A program made the position numbers and the translations under genes. The notes under the pieces were generated by a model. It was not told the DNA's origin, made no database searches, and was given only the letters and a program-made list of their open reading frames with translations. From UBA7957 sp965224675 (lineage in GTDB: Bacteria > Pseudomonadota > Gammaproteobacteria > Granulosicoccales > Granulosicoccaceae), in NCBI GenBank assembly GCA_965224675.1, contig CBDDAA010000004.1, positions 2,480,001 through 2,544,000 on the forward strand: 64,000 nucleotides of DNA. Direction: 5' to 3'. The stretch's first letter is position 1. Every line of letters begins with the position of its first letter. This document shows, piece after piece, positions 25,296-34,502 of this stretch.

Positions 25296-26708
25296 TTAGC
25301 TGTCAAGCGGTCTAAGGTCGGCTGGAATATCTGTTTTAACATCCAACAATGCAAGCATTTTTTGCAATGCCGCTTGTATTATTTCCTCTATAACCGGATG
25401 ATAGAACGGCATTTTCAGAACATCATGTACGGTCATTTTTTGTTGGATTGCCCAGGCCAGCAGATGTGCAATATTCTCGCCCCTTGGTGCTATCATACTG
25501 GCCCCTAATAATAAGCCGTCTGCTTTGCGTGCGTAAATTCGCACCAGACCTCTATTCTTGCCCATAATCAAGGCGCGACCAAGAGGTCCTAACGCCATCT
25601 CTGCAGCCGCTACATTTTTATCGTTCTTTAACTCCGACCAACTTTGCCCGACAGTCACGATATTGGGATCACAGAATGTAATCCCCAGGGGAGTTTTTCG
25701 CTGAAACGCCTGAATAGTTTCACTAGCCGCATTTAGACCCGCTATGCGGCCTTCTTCTCCTGCTTCATGCAGAATGGCTAGATCAGCATTGACATCTCCA
25801 GCAATAAAAATAGGTAAATCTCCTATTTGCATGGTATTGGGGTTGTATAAAGGTATGCCACGATCATCAAATTCAATATCCAGTGACTCTAGCCCCAGGT
25901 TGTCCAGATTAGATTGCCGACCAAGGCTTGCCAGAACTGTATCGACTTGTATTGATACTTCTCCGGCCGTAATCCTTAGCTTATTGTTATCTTCTGCGAC
26001 AATGTCAGCTGTGTGACCCAGATGTAGAGGAAATTCTTTCTGCAAAATATCAATAGCAACTTTATTCACAGCATCGTCGCTAAGTCCACTGATACTGCGT
26101 AGCGCATCAAAGCCTGTAACGCGAACACCAAGCCGCGATAACGCCTGTCCAATTTCCAACCCAATCACACCTAAACCAATTACGGCTATTGATTTTGGTA
26201 AGCTCTCAAGTTCAAAGAATGAATCAGTAGTCAACAGCTTATCAGCAAAGTCTTGCCAGGCTTTGGGCACAATGGGTCGGGAACCATTGGCGATGATAAT
26301 TTTATCAGCTTCTATAACCTCACCATTGACTTGCAATTGCCTGTGATCAATAAATCTGGCATAACCTTCGATAAGTTGTCCCTCTTCAAGCTCATCGGTT
26401 GAGCCTTCAAGAACCCTATCAACCAGTAGATCACGTATGTCTTGTACATGCTCAAGCGCCACTGCGCCATCTATTGATATTGCCTCTTTTCCAAGAATTC
26501 CAAATCGATTAAATAACGCGCTACCATGCAGAGTTTCTGCGATTTGAATCAGCGTCTTTGAAGGCATGCAGCCCACACGGGCGCAAGTTGTTCCCAACTC
26601 ACCGCCATTAATCAATACAAAAGATTTTCCGGCCCGACGTACCTGTCCCATGGCATTGAGTCCCGCCGTACCTGCCCCAATTATGGCTACATCAATTTTT
26701 CTACTCAC
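25296..26708 (-). CDS. Dihydrolipoamide-dehydrogenase-like flavoprotein
   Basis: 470 residues from a GTG at 26708 (a TTG at 26723 is an alternative; GGA stands about ten bases before the GTG and nothing before the TTG). FAD site GAGTAGLNA (11-19), redox-active disulfide C42-ARVG-C47 followed by MPSK, NAD site GLGVIGLEIG, FAD second site IAGDVNAD, and the active-site His-Glu in YHPVIEE near the C-terminus. Thus it is a complete class I disulfide oxidoreductase. No 2-oxoacid dehydrogenase or lipoyl protein is near, so the partner is unknown. It opens the six-gene run that ends with the cyclase. Divergent from the metallo-beta-lactamase gene. Confidence 0.88.
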   Translation of the reverse strand: MSRKIDVAIIGAGTAGLNAMGQVRRAGKSFVLINGGELGTTCARVGCMPSKTLIQIAETLHGSALFNRFGILGKEAISIDGAVALEHVQDIRDLLVDRVLEGSTDELEEGQLIEGYARFIDHRQLQVNGEVIEADKIIIANGSRPIVPKAWQDFADKLLTTDSFFELESLPKSIAVIGLGVIGLEIGQALSRLGVRVTGFDALRSISGLSDDAVNKVAIDILQKEFPLHLGHTADIVAEDNNKLRITAGEVSIQVDTVLASLGRQSNLDNLGLESLDIEFDDRGIPLYNPNTMQIGDLPIFIAGDVNADLAILHEAGEEGRIAGLNAASETIQAFQRKTPLGITFCDPNIVTVGQSWSELKNDKNVAAAEMALGPLGRALIMGKNRGLVRIYARKADGLLLGASMIAPRGENIAHLLAWAIQQKMTVHDVLKMPFYHPVIEEIIQAALQKMLALLDVKTDIPADLRPLDS

Positions 26709-26782
26709 AATATCTTGATCCAAAACTATGTGGGTTATAGTGTATTCTATATAAACCGGCTATTCACGCAGGAGATTTTTAA

Positions 26783-27496
26783 ATGAGCATAGATAACAAA
26801 GGCTTTGAGATCCACAGTTTGGAATTAGGGCCAATGGATAACTTCATCCATATTATTCGTGACCTAAACACTAACAAGGCCGCTGTTATTGATCCCGCAT
26901 GGGATGTTGCTGCCATCAGTGCAGAGCTAAGCAAACATCAGGCTATCTTGTCAGATATATTTCTTACCCATTCGCATGTGGATCACATCAATGGTTTACA
27001 GGAACTATTGGCAATCCACCCAGCTACCGTTCATATAGCCGCCGAAGAAGCTTCATTCTGGGCCAACACGCCCCATGAAGCGATACTACATAAAGACGGT
27101 GATCAACTGGTTATTGGAGATACATCGGTAAAATGGCTGGTTACACCTGGTCACACACCCGGTTCTTCATGTTTTATGCTGGATAAGACGCTGATCACTG
27201 GCGATACATTGTTTATTTTCGGTTGCGGTCGATGTGATTTACGCGGAGGAGACCCCGTACAGATGTATCAAACACTGCAAGCGTTGAAGGCGGTTATACC
27301 CGATGATACGCTGGTTTATACAGGTCATAACTACGGCGATCGCCCTACCAGCACCATGAGTTTGCAAAAAAATGGCAATCCCTTTCTACACTGGAAAGAT
27401 GTTGATGCGTTTGTCTACTATCGTATGGAAGAACACGATAAAATCCGTGATACACCTTATGGTCCAATAACTGCCGATGAGCTATTTAGCGGGTAA
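26783..27496 (+). CDS. MBL-fold hydrolase (glyoxalase II-like)
   Basis: 237 residues. Metal-binding motif THSHVDH (His63, His65, Asp67, His68), then GHTPG, the bridging Asp in TGDTLF, and a late GHNYGD. These are the glyoxalase II/persulfide dioxygenase-type motifs; the C-terminal half is short. Hydroxyacylglutathione hydrolase or another thioester hydrolase is the likely activity. The ATG has AGGAGA eight bases upstream. Divergent from the flavoenzyme gene and convergent with the phosphatase gene. Confidence 0.85.
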   Translation: MSIDNKGFEIHSLELGPMDNFIHIIRDLNTNKAAVIDPAWDVAAISAELSKHQAILSDIFLTHSHVDHINGLQELLAIHPATVHIAAEEASFWANTPHEAILHKDGDQLVIGDTSVKWLVTPGHTPGSSCFMLDKTLITGDTLFIFGCGRCDLRGGDPVQMYQTLQALKAVIPDDTLVYTGHNYGDRPTSTMSLQKNGNPFLHWKDVDAFVYYRMEEHDKIRDTPYGPITADELFSG

Positions 27497-27542
27497 CACT
27501 TTTTTATCCTGTGATGATGCAGTATTGATCGCCAAAAATTAT

Positions 27543-28316
27543 CTAATCTGATAGTTGTTGGCGAATCTTCTGGTGCAGTTGTGTACAACCCGTAGCCAGT
27601 ACCGTTGTAGTTTCAAGATTAAGCGGCTTATTCAATAGATCTGTAAAGCACCCACCTGCTTCATTCACAATCACACTGAGGGCTGCGATGTCCAGAATAT
27701 TTACATCGGATTCCAGCACCGCCTCCAATTGTCCCGCTGCCAGCATATGATAGTGGCAAAAGTCGCCATACCCCCTCAATCGATAGACTTGCTCAACAAG
27801 GTGACCAAATTTCATCCAGTCATCACTGCTTGTTGCTAATGTTTTCAGATTGCCGGTTGAAAGTGAGATCTGAGATAACTCACTAATATCACTGGTCTTC
27901 AAAGGTTTGCCATTTAACCATGCACCTTGCCCTTTTGCAGCCCATGCCAATTGACCATAGGCTGGCGCATTGGAGACGCCAACAATCAGTTCATTTTTAT
28001 GCATTAAGGCGATTTGAGTGGAAAAGAACGGCGTATCGCGAACAAAACTCTTGGTGCCGTCAATAGGATCAACCAACCAAAGGTACTCAGCATCAGGTCT
28101 GTCTTTTCCCGTCTCTTCACCATAAAAACCGTGTTCAGGAAACGCCTGAGACAAAACCTCTTTTATGGCATTTTCAGTCTCAATATCGGCTTGGGTAACA
28201 GGTGACATATCATCCTTCAGAGCAATGTCGATATTGCTTTGAAAATATTTGAGGATAATTTCTTGAGCCGTGCTGGCAGCCTCTTTTGCTTTATCTAAAA
28301 AGTGTTGGTAGCGCAT
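27543..28316 (-). CDS. Inositol-monophosphatase family phosphatase (HisN-like)
   Basis: 257 residues. Metal-binding motifs: GEE (66-68) and WLVDPIDGTKSF (Asp83, Asp86), later NILDIAAL with the C-terminal Asp. The wording DPIDGTKSFV and the size fit histidinol-phosphate phosphatase of the HisN type better than SuhB or CysQ, but substrate prediction in this family is unsafe. Cytoplasmic, Mg-dependent and typically lithium-sensitive. It is the third gene of the leftward ampD-ampE group, 20 bases behind ampE. Confidence 0.82.
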   Translation of the reverse strand: MRYQHFLDKAKEAASTAQEIILKYFQSNIDIALKDDMSPVTQADIETENAIKEVLSQAFPEHGFYGEETGKDRPDAEYLWLVDPIDGTKSFVRDTPFFSTQIALMHKNELIVGVSNAPAYGQLAWAAKGQGAWLNGKPLKTSDISELSQISLSTGNLKTLATSSDDWMKFGHLVEQVYRLRGYGDFCHYHMLAAGQLEAVLESDVNILDIAALSVIVNEAGGCFTDLLNKPLNLETTTVLATGCTQLHQKIRQQLSD

Positions 28317-28336
28317 TGCTTTATCCTTTAGGTGTT

Positions 28337-29197
28337 TTAAAACAAACTAAACAAAACAATCAGGGTAAGTATCAGTAATAATACGACATTTGCACGTCGA
28401 ATTAATCGCCATGCATTACTGATCTGTTGATCCGCATGTCCTAATTGAGCGGAACAGTTGCCGGCGCCGCAACCGACATCTGCCAGCAACCTGATGGTTC
28501 CAGATAACTGATGCTTCGCCTTATCTGTTGATTTCAAGAATATTTTTAATGTTGGCCCAAATCGCCCGACAACGGCATAAGCCAGCATCAAAAGCCTTGC
28601 AGGAACCCAGGTCAATAGTCCTAATGCCATTTGCACGTGAGCTTGCAGTACTTCTTCGCTACGAAGCCTGTTATCCTCTGATTCTTTCAATAACCAGTTC
28701 AATTTGTAAAAAAAAGCGCCACCTATACCTAAAAAGTAAAACCAGAAGAAAAGACTGACAATATGTAAGTTTTTCTCGCTATACAGAATTCTACAAATAG
28801 CCGTGTTGCGATCGGCGAGTGTTACAGATGAATGGGTACCCAATAGAATCTGAGCATGCTGTGCAGATTCTTTTTCGTTACCCGACTGGACAGACAGGAT
28901 GTAGGCTTGCACGCGCTTACCTACTGGGTCAATGGGTAGACAGATATACAGTGCTACGGCCCAGCACAGAAGTTCAAGTACAATGAAAAAACTGAACGTG
29001 GAAATAATCCATTTAATAATCAATGCCGGCAACACAGTGAGTAATACATAGGGTAGCCATGTACTGCTATTGCCCAGACCCAGCCGAATAAGTGATTTGG
29101 CGAAAAACCTGTACACAGAAAACCGACGCAAATCAACATAATTTGGAAACTGTCGGTCAGCCCAGAGTGTGAGTAAAATTGTCAGTAAATAGGTCAC
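28337..29197 (-). CDS. ampE: AmpE-like inner-membrane protein
   Basis: 286 residues, several hydrophobic helices at the N-terminus, around 50-75, at 150-165 and at the very C-terminus. The opening (LLTILLTLWADRQFP) and ARLLMLAYAVVGRFGPTL belong to the AmpE/CobD-like family, and its place 13 bases behind ampD is the classic ampDE order. AmpE is linked to beta-lactamase induction signalling and cell-wall recycling; its biochemical role is unsettled. The length is close to the E. coli protein. Confidence 0.85.
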   Translation of the reverse strand: MTYLLTILLTLWADRQFPNYVDLRRFSVYRFFAKSLIRLGLGNSSTWLPYVLLTVLPALIIKWIISTFSFFIVLELLCWAVALYICLPIDPVGKRVQAYILSVQSGNEKESAQHAQILLGTHSSVTLADRNTAICRILYSEKNLHIVSLFFWFYFLGIGGAFFYKLNWLLKESEDNRLRSEEVLQAHVQMALGLLTWVPARLLMLAYAVVGRFGPTLKIFLKSTDKAKHQLSGTIRLLADVGCGAGNCSAQLGHADQQISNAWRLIRRANVVLLLILTLIVLFSLF

Positions 29198-29210
29198 AAC
29201 AAATAACGCT

Positions 29211-29771
29211 TCAGGTTGTGGATAAATTATCGATCAAACCCTGTAAGTGCGCCCAGTTAAAAGCGGGTCCAGGGTCTGTTTTACGTTTGGGAGCTATATG
29301 GCAATGTCCTGTGATTTTTTCGCGACCTAAGCCTGGATAGGCATCACAAAGTGTTTGTACTACCTCAGCCAGCACCAGATATTGTTCTTCTTCATAAGCA
29401 GTCTCATCTATGCCCTCCAATTCAATTCCAATACTAAAATCATTGCAGTTTTCACGACCCTCAAAGCATGATTCACCAGCGTGCCATGCACGTTTGTGGA
29501 AAGGCACAAATTGTAGCAAAGAGCCATCGCGTTTTATCAACAAATGAGAAGATACTTTCAAATCAGAAATTTGAGAAAAGTACTCATGCTGAGCACTATC
29601 CAGCTGGTTGTTGAAAAACTGTTCAATATAATCACCGCCGAACTGTCCTGGTGGCAAACTGATTGCGTGAATAACAATAAGATCCAACTGCTTGCCAGGG
29701 CGCTGATCCTGATTCGGCGACGGGCTGAACCTCGCGCCGGATAAAAGGCCAGTTTGACGATTAACTTTCAT
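29211..29771 (-). CDS. ampD: 1,6-anhydro-N-acetylmuramyl-L-alanine amidase
   Basis: 186 residues, the same size as E. coli AmpD (183). Zinc ligands His35 (VIHAISLPP), His156 (TGHCHIAP) and Asp166 (KTDPGPAF) and the catalytic pair Glu117 (GIELEG) and Lys164 are present. It is a cytoplasmic enzyme that cuts the stem peptide from anhydro-muropeptides during wall recycling and thereby sets the inducer level for AmpR-type regulation. No ampR or beta-lactamase gene is in the window. It heads an ampD-ampE-phosphatase group and is divergent from rep. Confidence 0.93.
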   Translation of the reverse strand: MKVNRQTGLLSGARFSPSPNQDQRPGKQLDLIVIHAISLPPGQFGGDYIEQFFNNQLDSAQHEYFSQISDLKVSSHLLIKRDGSLLQFVPFHKRAWHAGESCFEGRENCNDFSIGIELEGIDETAYEEEQYLVLAEVVQTLCDAYPGLGREKITGHCHIAPKRKTDPGPAFNWAHLQGLIDNLSTT

Positions 29772-29932
29772 ATTACGTATAGACTCTATAGTTTACAGCG
29801 CCGTCATTTTAACGCATCAGGTTTATTCAGGCAGAAAATAAATTCAAAGCTCTTCTAAAAGCAGAGCAACTGCTTCAGATTTTATCCAATTCACGTACAA
29901 TTGCCCTTTTAACGCTAAACTCGTCGGTGCCT

Positions 29933-31942
29933 ATGCCAACCCTCAATCCACAACAGCAAGCTGCAGTAAAACATCTCAATTCGCCATTACTTGTCCTGGC
30001 CGGTGCAGGTAGTGGAAAAACCAGCGTCATTACAAGCAAAATTGCATGGATGCTGACCGATGCAGGTTATAGGGCGAAAAATATATTTGCCGTTACCTTT
30101 ACAAATAAAGCCGCTCAAGAAATGAAGCAGCGTATCCGCGATCTTCTTCCAGGTAATCAAAGCAAAGGCCTGAGGGTATCAACTTTCCATACACTGGGGC
30201 TACGCATGTTACAAGCGGATACTGCAGCAATGGGCTATAGAAACGGCATTACCATAATGGACGCAGCAGATAGTCTGGCTGCGATCAAAGATATTACTCA
30301 GGAAATGAGCTTGGTTGATGAAATGGATCAACTAAAAACGAAAATATCTGATTGGAAAAATGATTTTATCGGCCCTGAACAAGCATTGCAAAATGCGCAA
30401 AACGACATGGATTTTAATAGCGCAAGAGTCTATCAACGTTATTTTGATTTATTGCAAGCCTGCAATGCAGTGGATTTTGATGATTTAATTTCGATTCCGG
30501 TCCGCACGTTACTGGACAATCAGACGCTGTGTCATAAATGGCAAAACCAGGTTCGTCATCTGTTAGTGGACGAGTATCAGGACACCAACGGCGCCCAGTA
30601 TGAGCTGGTAAAGCTGATTGTAGGCAAACACGGTGAGTTGACTGCCGTAGGAGACGACGATCAATCAATTTATTCCTGGCGTGGTGCCCGACCTGAAAAC
30701 CTCGCCCTGTTAAAGACTGATTTCCCTAATCTGAAAGTGATAAAACTGGAGCAAAACTACCGCTCGACTCGGCGCATTTTACGCAGTGCAAATCAGGTAA
30801 TCTCAAATAATCCCCATTTGTTTGAGAAAAGACTCTGGAGTGAATTAAATGAAGGTGATCCCTTACGAGTTATGGCTTGCAAACATGCGGACGATGAAGC
30901 CGATTGGGTAGCTTCAGAAATACTCGCACTAAAATTGCACAAGCAGATTAAATTTGCCGACATTGCAATCCTCTATCGTAGCAATTTTCAATCAAGATTA
31001 TTTGAGCGGGCCTTACGGGAAAAACAAATTCCGTATAAAATCAGTGGTGGCAGCTCATTTTTCGATCGAACGGAAATAAAAGATGTGTTGGCTTATCTTC
31101 GTTTAATAGTAAACCCGTTGGATAATTCGGCTTTTTTACGCATCGTCAACACACCACGCAGAGAAATTGGCGCGATTACACTTGAAAAATTAGGCCGACA
31201 TGCACAACGTCGCCACAGTAGCTTGCTCAATGCCTGCCAGGATATCGCACTGGATAAGCTTTTAAGTGAGCGGGCCTTAAAGAGATTAGGTTTTTTTTCC
31301 AGCTGGATAAAACAATTCTCAGAAATTGCACAAAACGCCGAACCTGCGGCATTGGTACGCCAAATAGTGAACGAAGCGGGTTATCAAGACTGGTTAAATG
31401 AAACGGCGAGCTCATCCGCGCAAGCGCAAGCACGTTGGCGAAACGTACAGGAATTAGTCAGTTGGATTGAGCATCTGGCATCTGATGGCACTGGCAGGCG
31501 TGAATCTTTCGCAGACATAGTCTCACACTTATCATTGATGGATATAATCTCCCAAAATGAGAATCAAGATGGCGGCGATGAGGTGAGCATGATGACCTTA
31601 CATGCAGCAAAAGGGCTGGAATTTCCCTATACTTACATCGTTGGCATGGAAGAGGATATTCTTCCCCATCACAGCAGTCTTGAGGATGATTTTATCGAAG
31701 AAGAGCGACGTTTGGCGTACGTTGGCATTACACGGGCACAGAACAGTCTGACATTTACCTGGGCCAGACAGCGAAAGCGCTATGGTGAACGCATAGACTG
31801 CGATCCCAGTCGTTTTCTCTATGAAATCCCAGAGCAGGATATTCTCTGGTTAGGGGATGAAACATCAAACGTAAGCGCTGAGCAACTAAAACAAAGCGGT
31901 CGCGCAACATTGGCAGGGTTGAAGAATTTTTTAAGCGAATAG
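29933..31942 (+). CDS. rep: ATP-dependent DNA helicase Rep
   Basis: 669 residues, SF1A (UvrD/Rep) helicase. Motif I GAGSGKT, Ia TFTNKAAQEM, II VDEYQDTN, III GDDDQSIYSWRGA, IV EQNYRSTRRIL, V TLHAAKGLEF, VI YVGITRAQ. Length and the absence of the UvrD C-terminal tail favour Rep (E. coli: 673). Rep helps forks pass protein barriers and restarts replication with PriC. Start ATG 29933 gives MPTLNPQQQAAV; a GTG two codons earlier is possible. No clear ribosome site. Upstream 29772-29932 is short and shared with divergent ampD. Confidence 0.93.
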   Translation: MPTLNPQQQAAVKHLNSPLLVLAGAGSGKTSVITSKIAWMLTDAGYRAKNIFAVTFTNKAAQEMKQRIRDLLPGNQSKGLRVSTFHTLGLRMLQADTAAMGYRNGITIMDAADSLAAIKDITQEMSLVDEMDQLKTKISDWKNDFIGPEQALQNAQNDMDFNSARVYQRYFDLLQACNAVDFDDLISIPVRTLLDNQTLCHKWQNQVRHLLVDEYQDTNGAQYELVKLIVGKHGELTAVGDDDQSIYSWRGARPENLALLKTDFPNLKVIKLEQNYRSTRRILRSANQVISNNPHLFEKRLWSELNEGDPLRVMACKHADDEADWVASEILALKLHKQIKFADIAILYRSNFQSRLFERALREKQIPYKISGGSSFFDRTEIKDVLAYLRLIVNPLDNSAFLRIVNTPRREIGAITLEKLGRHAQRRHSSLLNACQDIALDKLLSERALKRLGFFSSWIKQFSEIAQNAEPAALVRQIVNEAGYQDWLNETASSSAQAQARWRNVQELVSWIEHLASDGTGRRESFADIVSHLSLMDIISQNENQDGGDEVSMMTLHAAKGLEFPYTYIVGMEEDILPHHSSLEDDFIEEERRLAYVGITRAQNSLTFTWARQRKRYGERIDCDPSRFLYEIPEQDILWLGDETSNVSAEQLKQSGRATLAGLKNFLSE

Positions 31943-32039
31943 ACTATGGTGTTGGGTAGCACAATCTTTCGACTTGAAAATTAAGTAATTGATTATACAT
32001 TCAGCTATTACCTGATTTCACAGATGTGATTGCCCCGTT

Positions 32040-32065
32040 GGTATAGCATTTTGGGATACCTTTTT
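32040..32065 (+). terminator. Weak terminator-like hairpin between rep and lon
   Basis: GGTAT (32040-32044) and ATACC (32056-32060) form a 5-bp stem with an 11-base loop, followed by five T. It lies about 100 bases behind the rep stop and 38 bases before the lon-type ATG. Short stem, so low confidence. Confidence 0.3.
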
Positions 32066-32102
32066 AATCATGGCATTATCAATTTAAAGTGTAATTTAAA
32101 TA

Positions 32103-34463
32103 ATGACAGAAAATAATCACGATCAAAATTCACAAACTGCTCTGGTGATCCCTACGCTGACACTACCTGAGAAACTGTTGCTATTACCCGTTTATGAACG
32201 GCCTTTTTTCCCCTCACAAGTTCAGCCGCTGGTTGTCGATGAGGAGCCGTGGGGAGAAACCTTTAAACAAATGAAAAGCAATGGTGAGCCAATTCTTGGA
32301 CTTTGTTATGCGGGCGATAACGAAGATGCCTTAAGTACAGCAAAAAACCTCAATCGTACCGGCTGTGCTGTTCGACTACATAATCTATCAGTAAACAATG
32401 GGAAGATTCAATTTATAGCGCAAGGGCTACGCCGTTTCAGAATCAAACGCTGGTTGCGACGTGAAACACCCTTTCTGATCAGCGCGATCTACCCGGATGA
32501 ATCCCAGGAACAAAAGAAAGAAATTAAAGCTTATGCAATGGCGTTGATTCAGGCCATTAAAGAACTGATTCCGCTAAACCCGCTTTACAGTGAAGAGCTA
32601 AAAAACTTTCTAAATCACTTTAATCTTAATGAACCTTCACCGCTTGCTGATTTTGCGGCGGCCATTACCACTGCAGAAGGTAAGGATTTGCAGAAGATAC
32701 TGGATACCATACCCCTATTGAAGCGTATGGAAGCTGTTTTGCTTCTGTTACAGAAAGAATTGGAAGTTGCCAAACTGCAAAATGAAATACGCTCAGAGGT
32801 TGAGCAGAAAATGTCCAAACACCAACGTGAGTTTTTCCTTAGAGAAGAACTGAAGGTGATACAACAGGAATTGGGCATAGCCAAGGATGATCGCACCGCC
32901 GACTGCGAGGAATTTCAACAGCGTATGAAGAAACTCGCTCCTCCAGAACATGTCGTTAAGCGCTTTGACGAAGAAATACGCAAACTTTCAATTCTTGAAT
33001 CTGGCTCACCCGAATATGGCGTTACACGCAATTATCTCGACTGGATCAGCACCGTTCCCTGGGGGGTTCACTCTAAGGACATGTTGGAATTAAGCAAGGC
33101 TCGAAAGATATTGGATAAGGACCATGCAGGGTTGGATGATGTAAAAGAGCGCATTCTCGAATTTTTAGCCATCGGCACCTATCGGGGGGAGATTCATGGA
33201 TCTATTTTGCTTCTGGTTGGTCCGCCTGGGGTTGGCAAAACATCTATCGGTAAATCTATTGCAGAAACCCTTAATCGAAAATTCTTCCGTTTTAGCCTTG
33301 GTGGAATGCGAGATGAAGCTGAAATAAAAGGCCATAGGCGAACCTATATCGGTGCTATGCCAGGAAAATTAGTTCAGGCACTGAAAGAAGTTGAGGTTTC
33401 CAACCCGGTCATAATGCTTGATGAAGTTGATAAAATCGGTAACTCATACCACGGCGACCCTGCATCAGCCCTGCTTGAAGTGCTTGATCCTGAGCAAAAT
33501 AGTGATTTTCTCGATCACTATCTGGATTTACGTGTCGATCTGTCAAATGTACTCTTTATTTGTACTGCAAACCAATTGGACACCATACCACAACCACTTC
33601 TGGACCGAATGGACACAATCAGACTCGCAGGCTATCTGGCTGAAGAAAAACTTGAAATCGCCAAATCACATCTCTGGCCCCGATTGCTTAAACGAAACAA
33701 TGTAAAAAAGAGCCTGGTAAAAATCAGTGATGCAGCGATTAAAGCTCTGATAGAGGGTTATGCAAGACAAGCGGGGGTGAGAAACCTTGAGAAACTACTG
33801 CAGAAAATATTACGTAAATCAGTTGTCAAACTATTAAAGGGTGCAAAAAACATCAGCATAAGTGGTAAAAATCTTGATGATTTTGTCGGTCAACCAATCT
33901 GGCGGGATGAAAGATTAATGCAAGGTGTAGGTGTAGTAACCGGACTCGCCTGGACGGCCATGGGAGGGGCAACTTTACCGATCGAAGCGACTCGTGTTCA
34001 TCAGAGTAATCGGGGAATCCGCTTGACCGGAAAGCTGGGAGACGTTATGAAAGAGTCAGCCAGCATTTCCTACAGTTACACGGTTGCCAATGCTGAGTCT
34101 TACGGCATAACAAACAACTATTTCAATAAAGCCTACCTGCATTTACATGTCCCGGAAGGCGCCACCCCCAAAGACGGCCCCAGCGCGGGTGTAACCATGA
34201 CAAGTGCAATAGTGTCATTGGCGTTGAATAAGCCCGTTCGTCATAATATTGCCATGACGGGTGAAATAACATTAACCGGCAAGGTATTGCCTGTTGGCGG
34301 AATCAAAGAAAAAATGATTGCTTCGCGGCGACTCGGTATTAAAGAGGTAATATTACCGGAGGCAAACAAGCGGGATTTCGAAGAGTTACCGGCCTATATA
34401 ACAAAGGGACTCAAAGCGCATTTCGCAAGCGAGTACGCCGATGTGTTCAAAATTATTTTTTAG
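32103..34463 (+). CDS. ATP-dependent protease LonA (second-type Lon)
   Basis: 786 residues. N-terminal LON substrate domain (about 20-215), coiled coil, AAA+ module (GPPGVGKT near 375, sensor IMLDEVDKI), and the Ser-Lys protease domain with Ser694 in PKDGPSAG and Lys737 in GGIKEKM. A complete, cytoplasmic LonA. Start region (TLPEKLLLLPVYERPFFPSQVQPLVV) differs from the E. coli heat-shock Lon opening and resembles the second Lon copy found in a number of gammaproteobacteria; for this reason I give no gene symbol. No sigma-32 promoter with correct spacing was found. It converges with the exopolysaccharide locus. Confidence 0.92.
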   Translation: MTENNHDQNSQTALVIPTLTLPEKLLLLPVYERPFFPSQVQPLVVDEEPWGETFKQMKSNGEPILGLCYAGDNEDALSTAKNLNRTGCAVRLHNLSVNNGKIQFIAQGLRRFRIKRWLRRETPFLISAIYPDESQEQKKEIKAYAMALIQAIKELIPLNPLYSEELKNFLNHFNLNEPSPLADFAAAITTAEGKDLQKILDTIPLLKRMEAVLLLLQKELEVAKLQNEIRSEVEQKMSKHQREFFLREELKVIQQELGIAKDDRTADCEEFQQRMKKLAPPEHVVKRFDEEIRKLSILESGSPEYGVTRNYLDWISTVPWGVHSKDMLELSKARKILDKDHAGLDDVKERILEFLAIGTYRGEIHGSILLLVGPPGVGKTSIGKSIAETLNRKFFRFSLGGMRDEAEIKGHRRTYIGAMPGKLVQALKEVEVSNPVIMLDEVDKIGNSYHGDPASALLEVLDPEQNSDFLDHYLDLRVDLSNVLFICTANQLDTIPQPLLDRMDTIRLAGYLAEEKLEIAKSHLWPRLLKRNNVKKSLVKISDAAIKALIEGYARQAGVRNLEKLLQKILRKSVVKLLKGAKNISISGKNLDDFVGQPIWRDERLMQGVGVVTGLAWTAMGGATLPIEATRVHQSNRGIRLTGKLGDVMKESASISYSYTVANAESYGITNNYFNKAYLHLHVPEGATPKDGPSAGVTMTSAIVSLALNKPVRHNIAMTGEITLTGKVLPVGGIKEKMIASRRLGIKEVILPEANKRDFEELPAYITKGLKAHFASEYADVFKIIF

Positions 34464-34502
34464 CGGTATATGGGCTGATCCGGATTTAATGGATTCAAAC
34501 CA

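Noticed and set aside
31973..32038. CTTGAA and CCCCGT as a heat-shock promoter of the lon-type gene
   Set aside because: The two elements are 54 bases apart; sigma-32 promoters need about 11-16.
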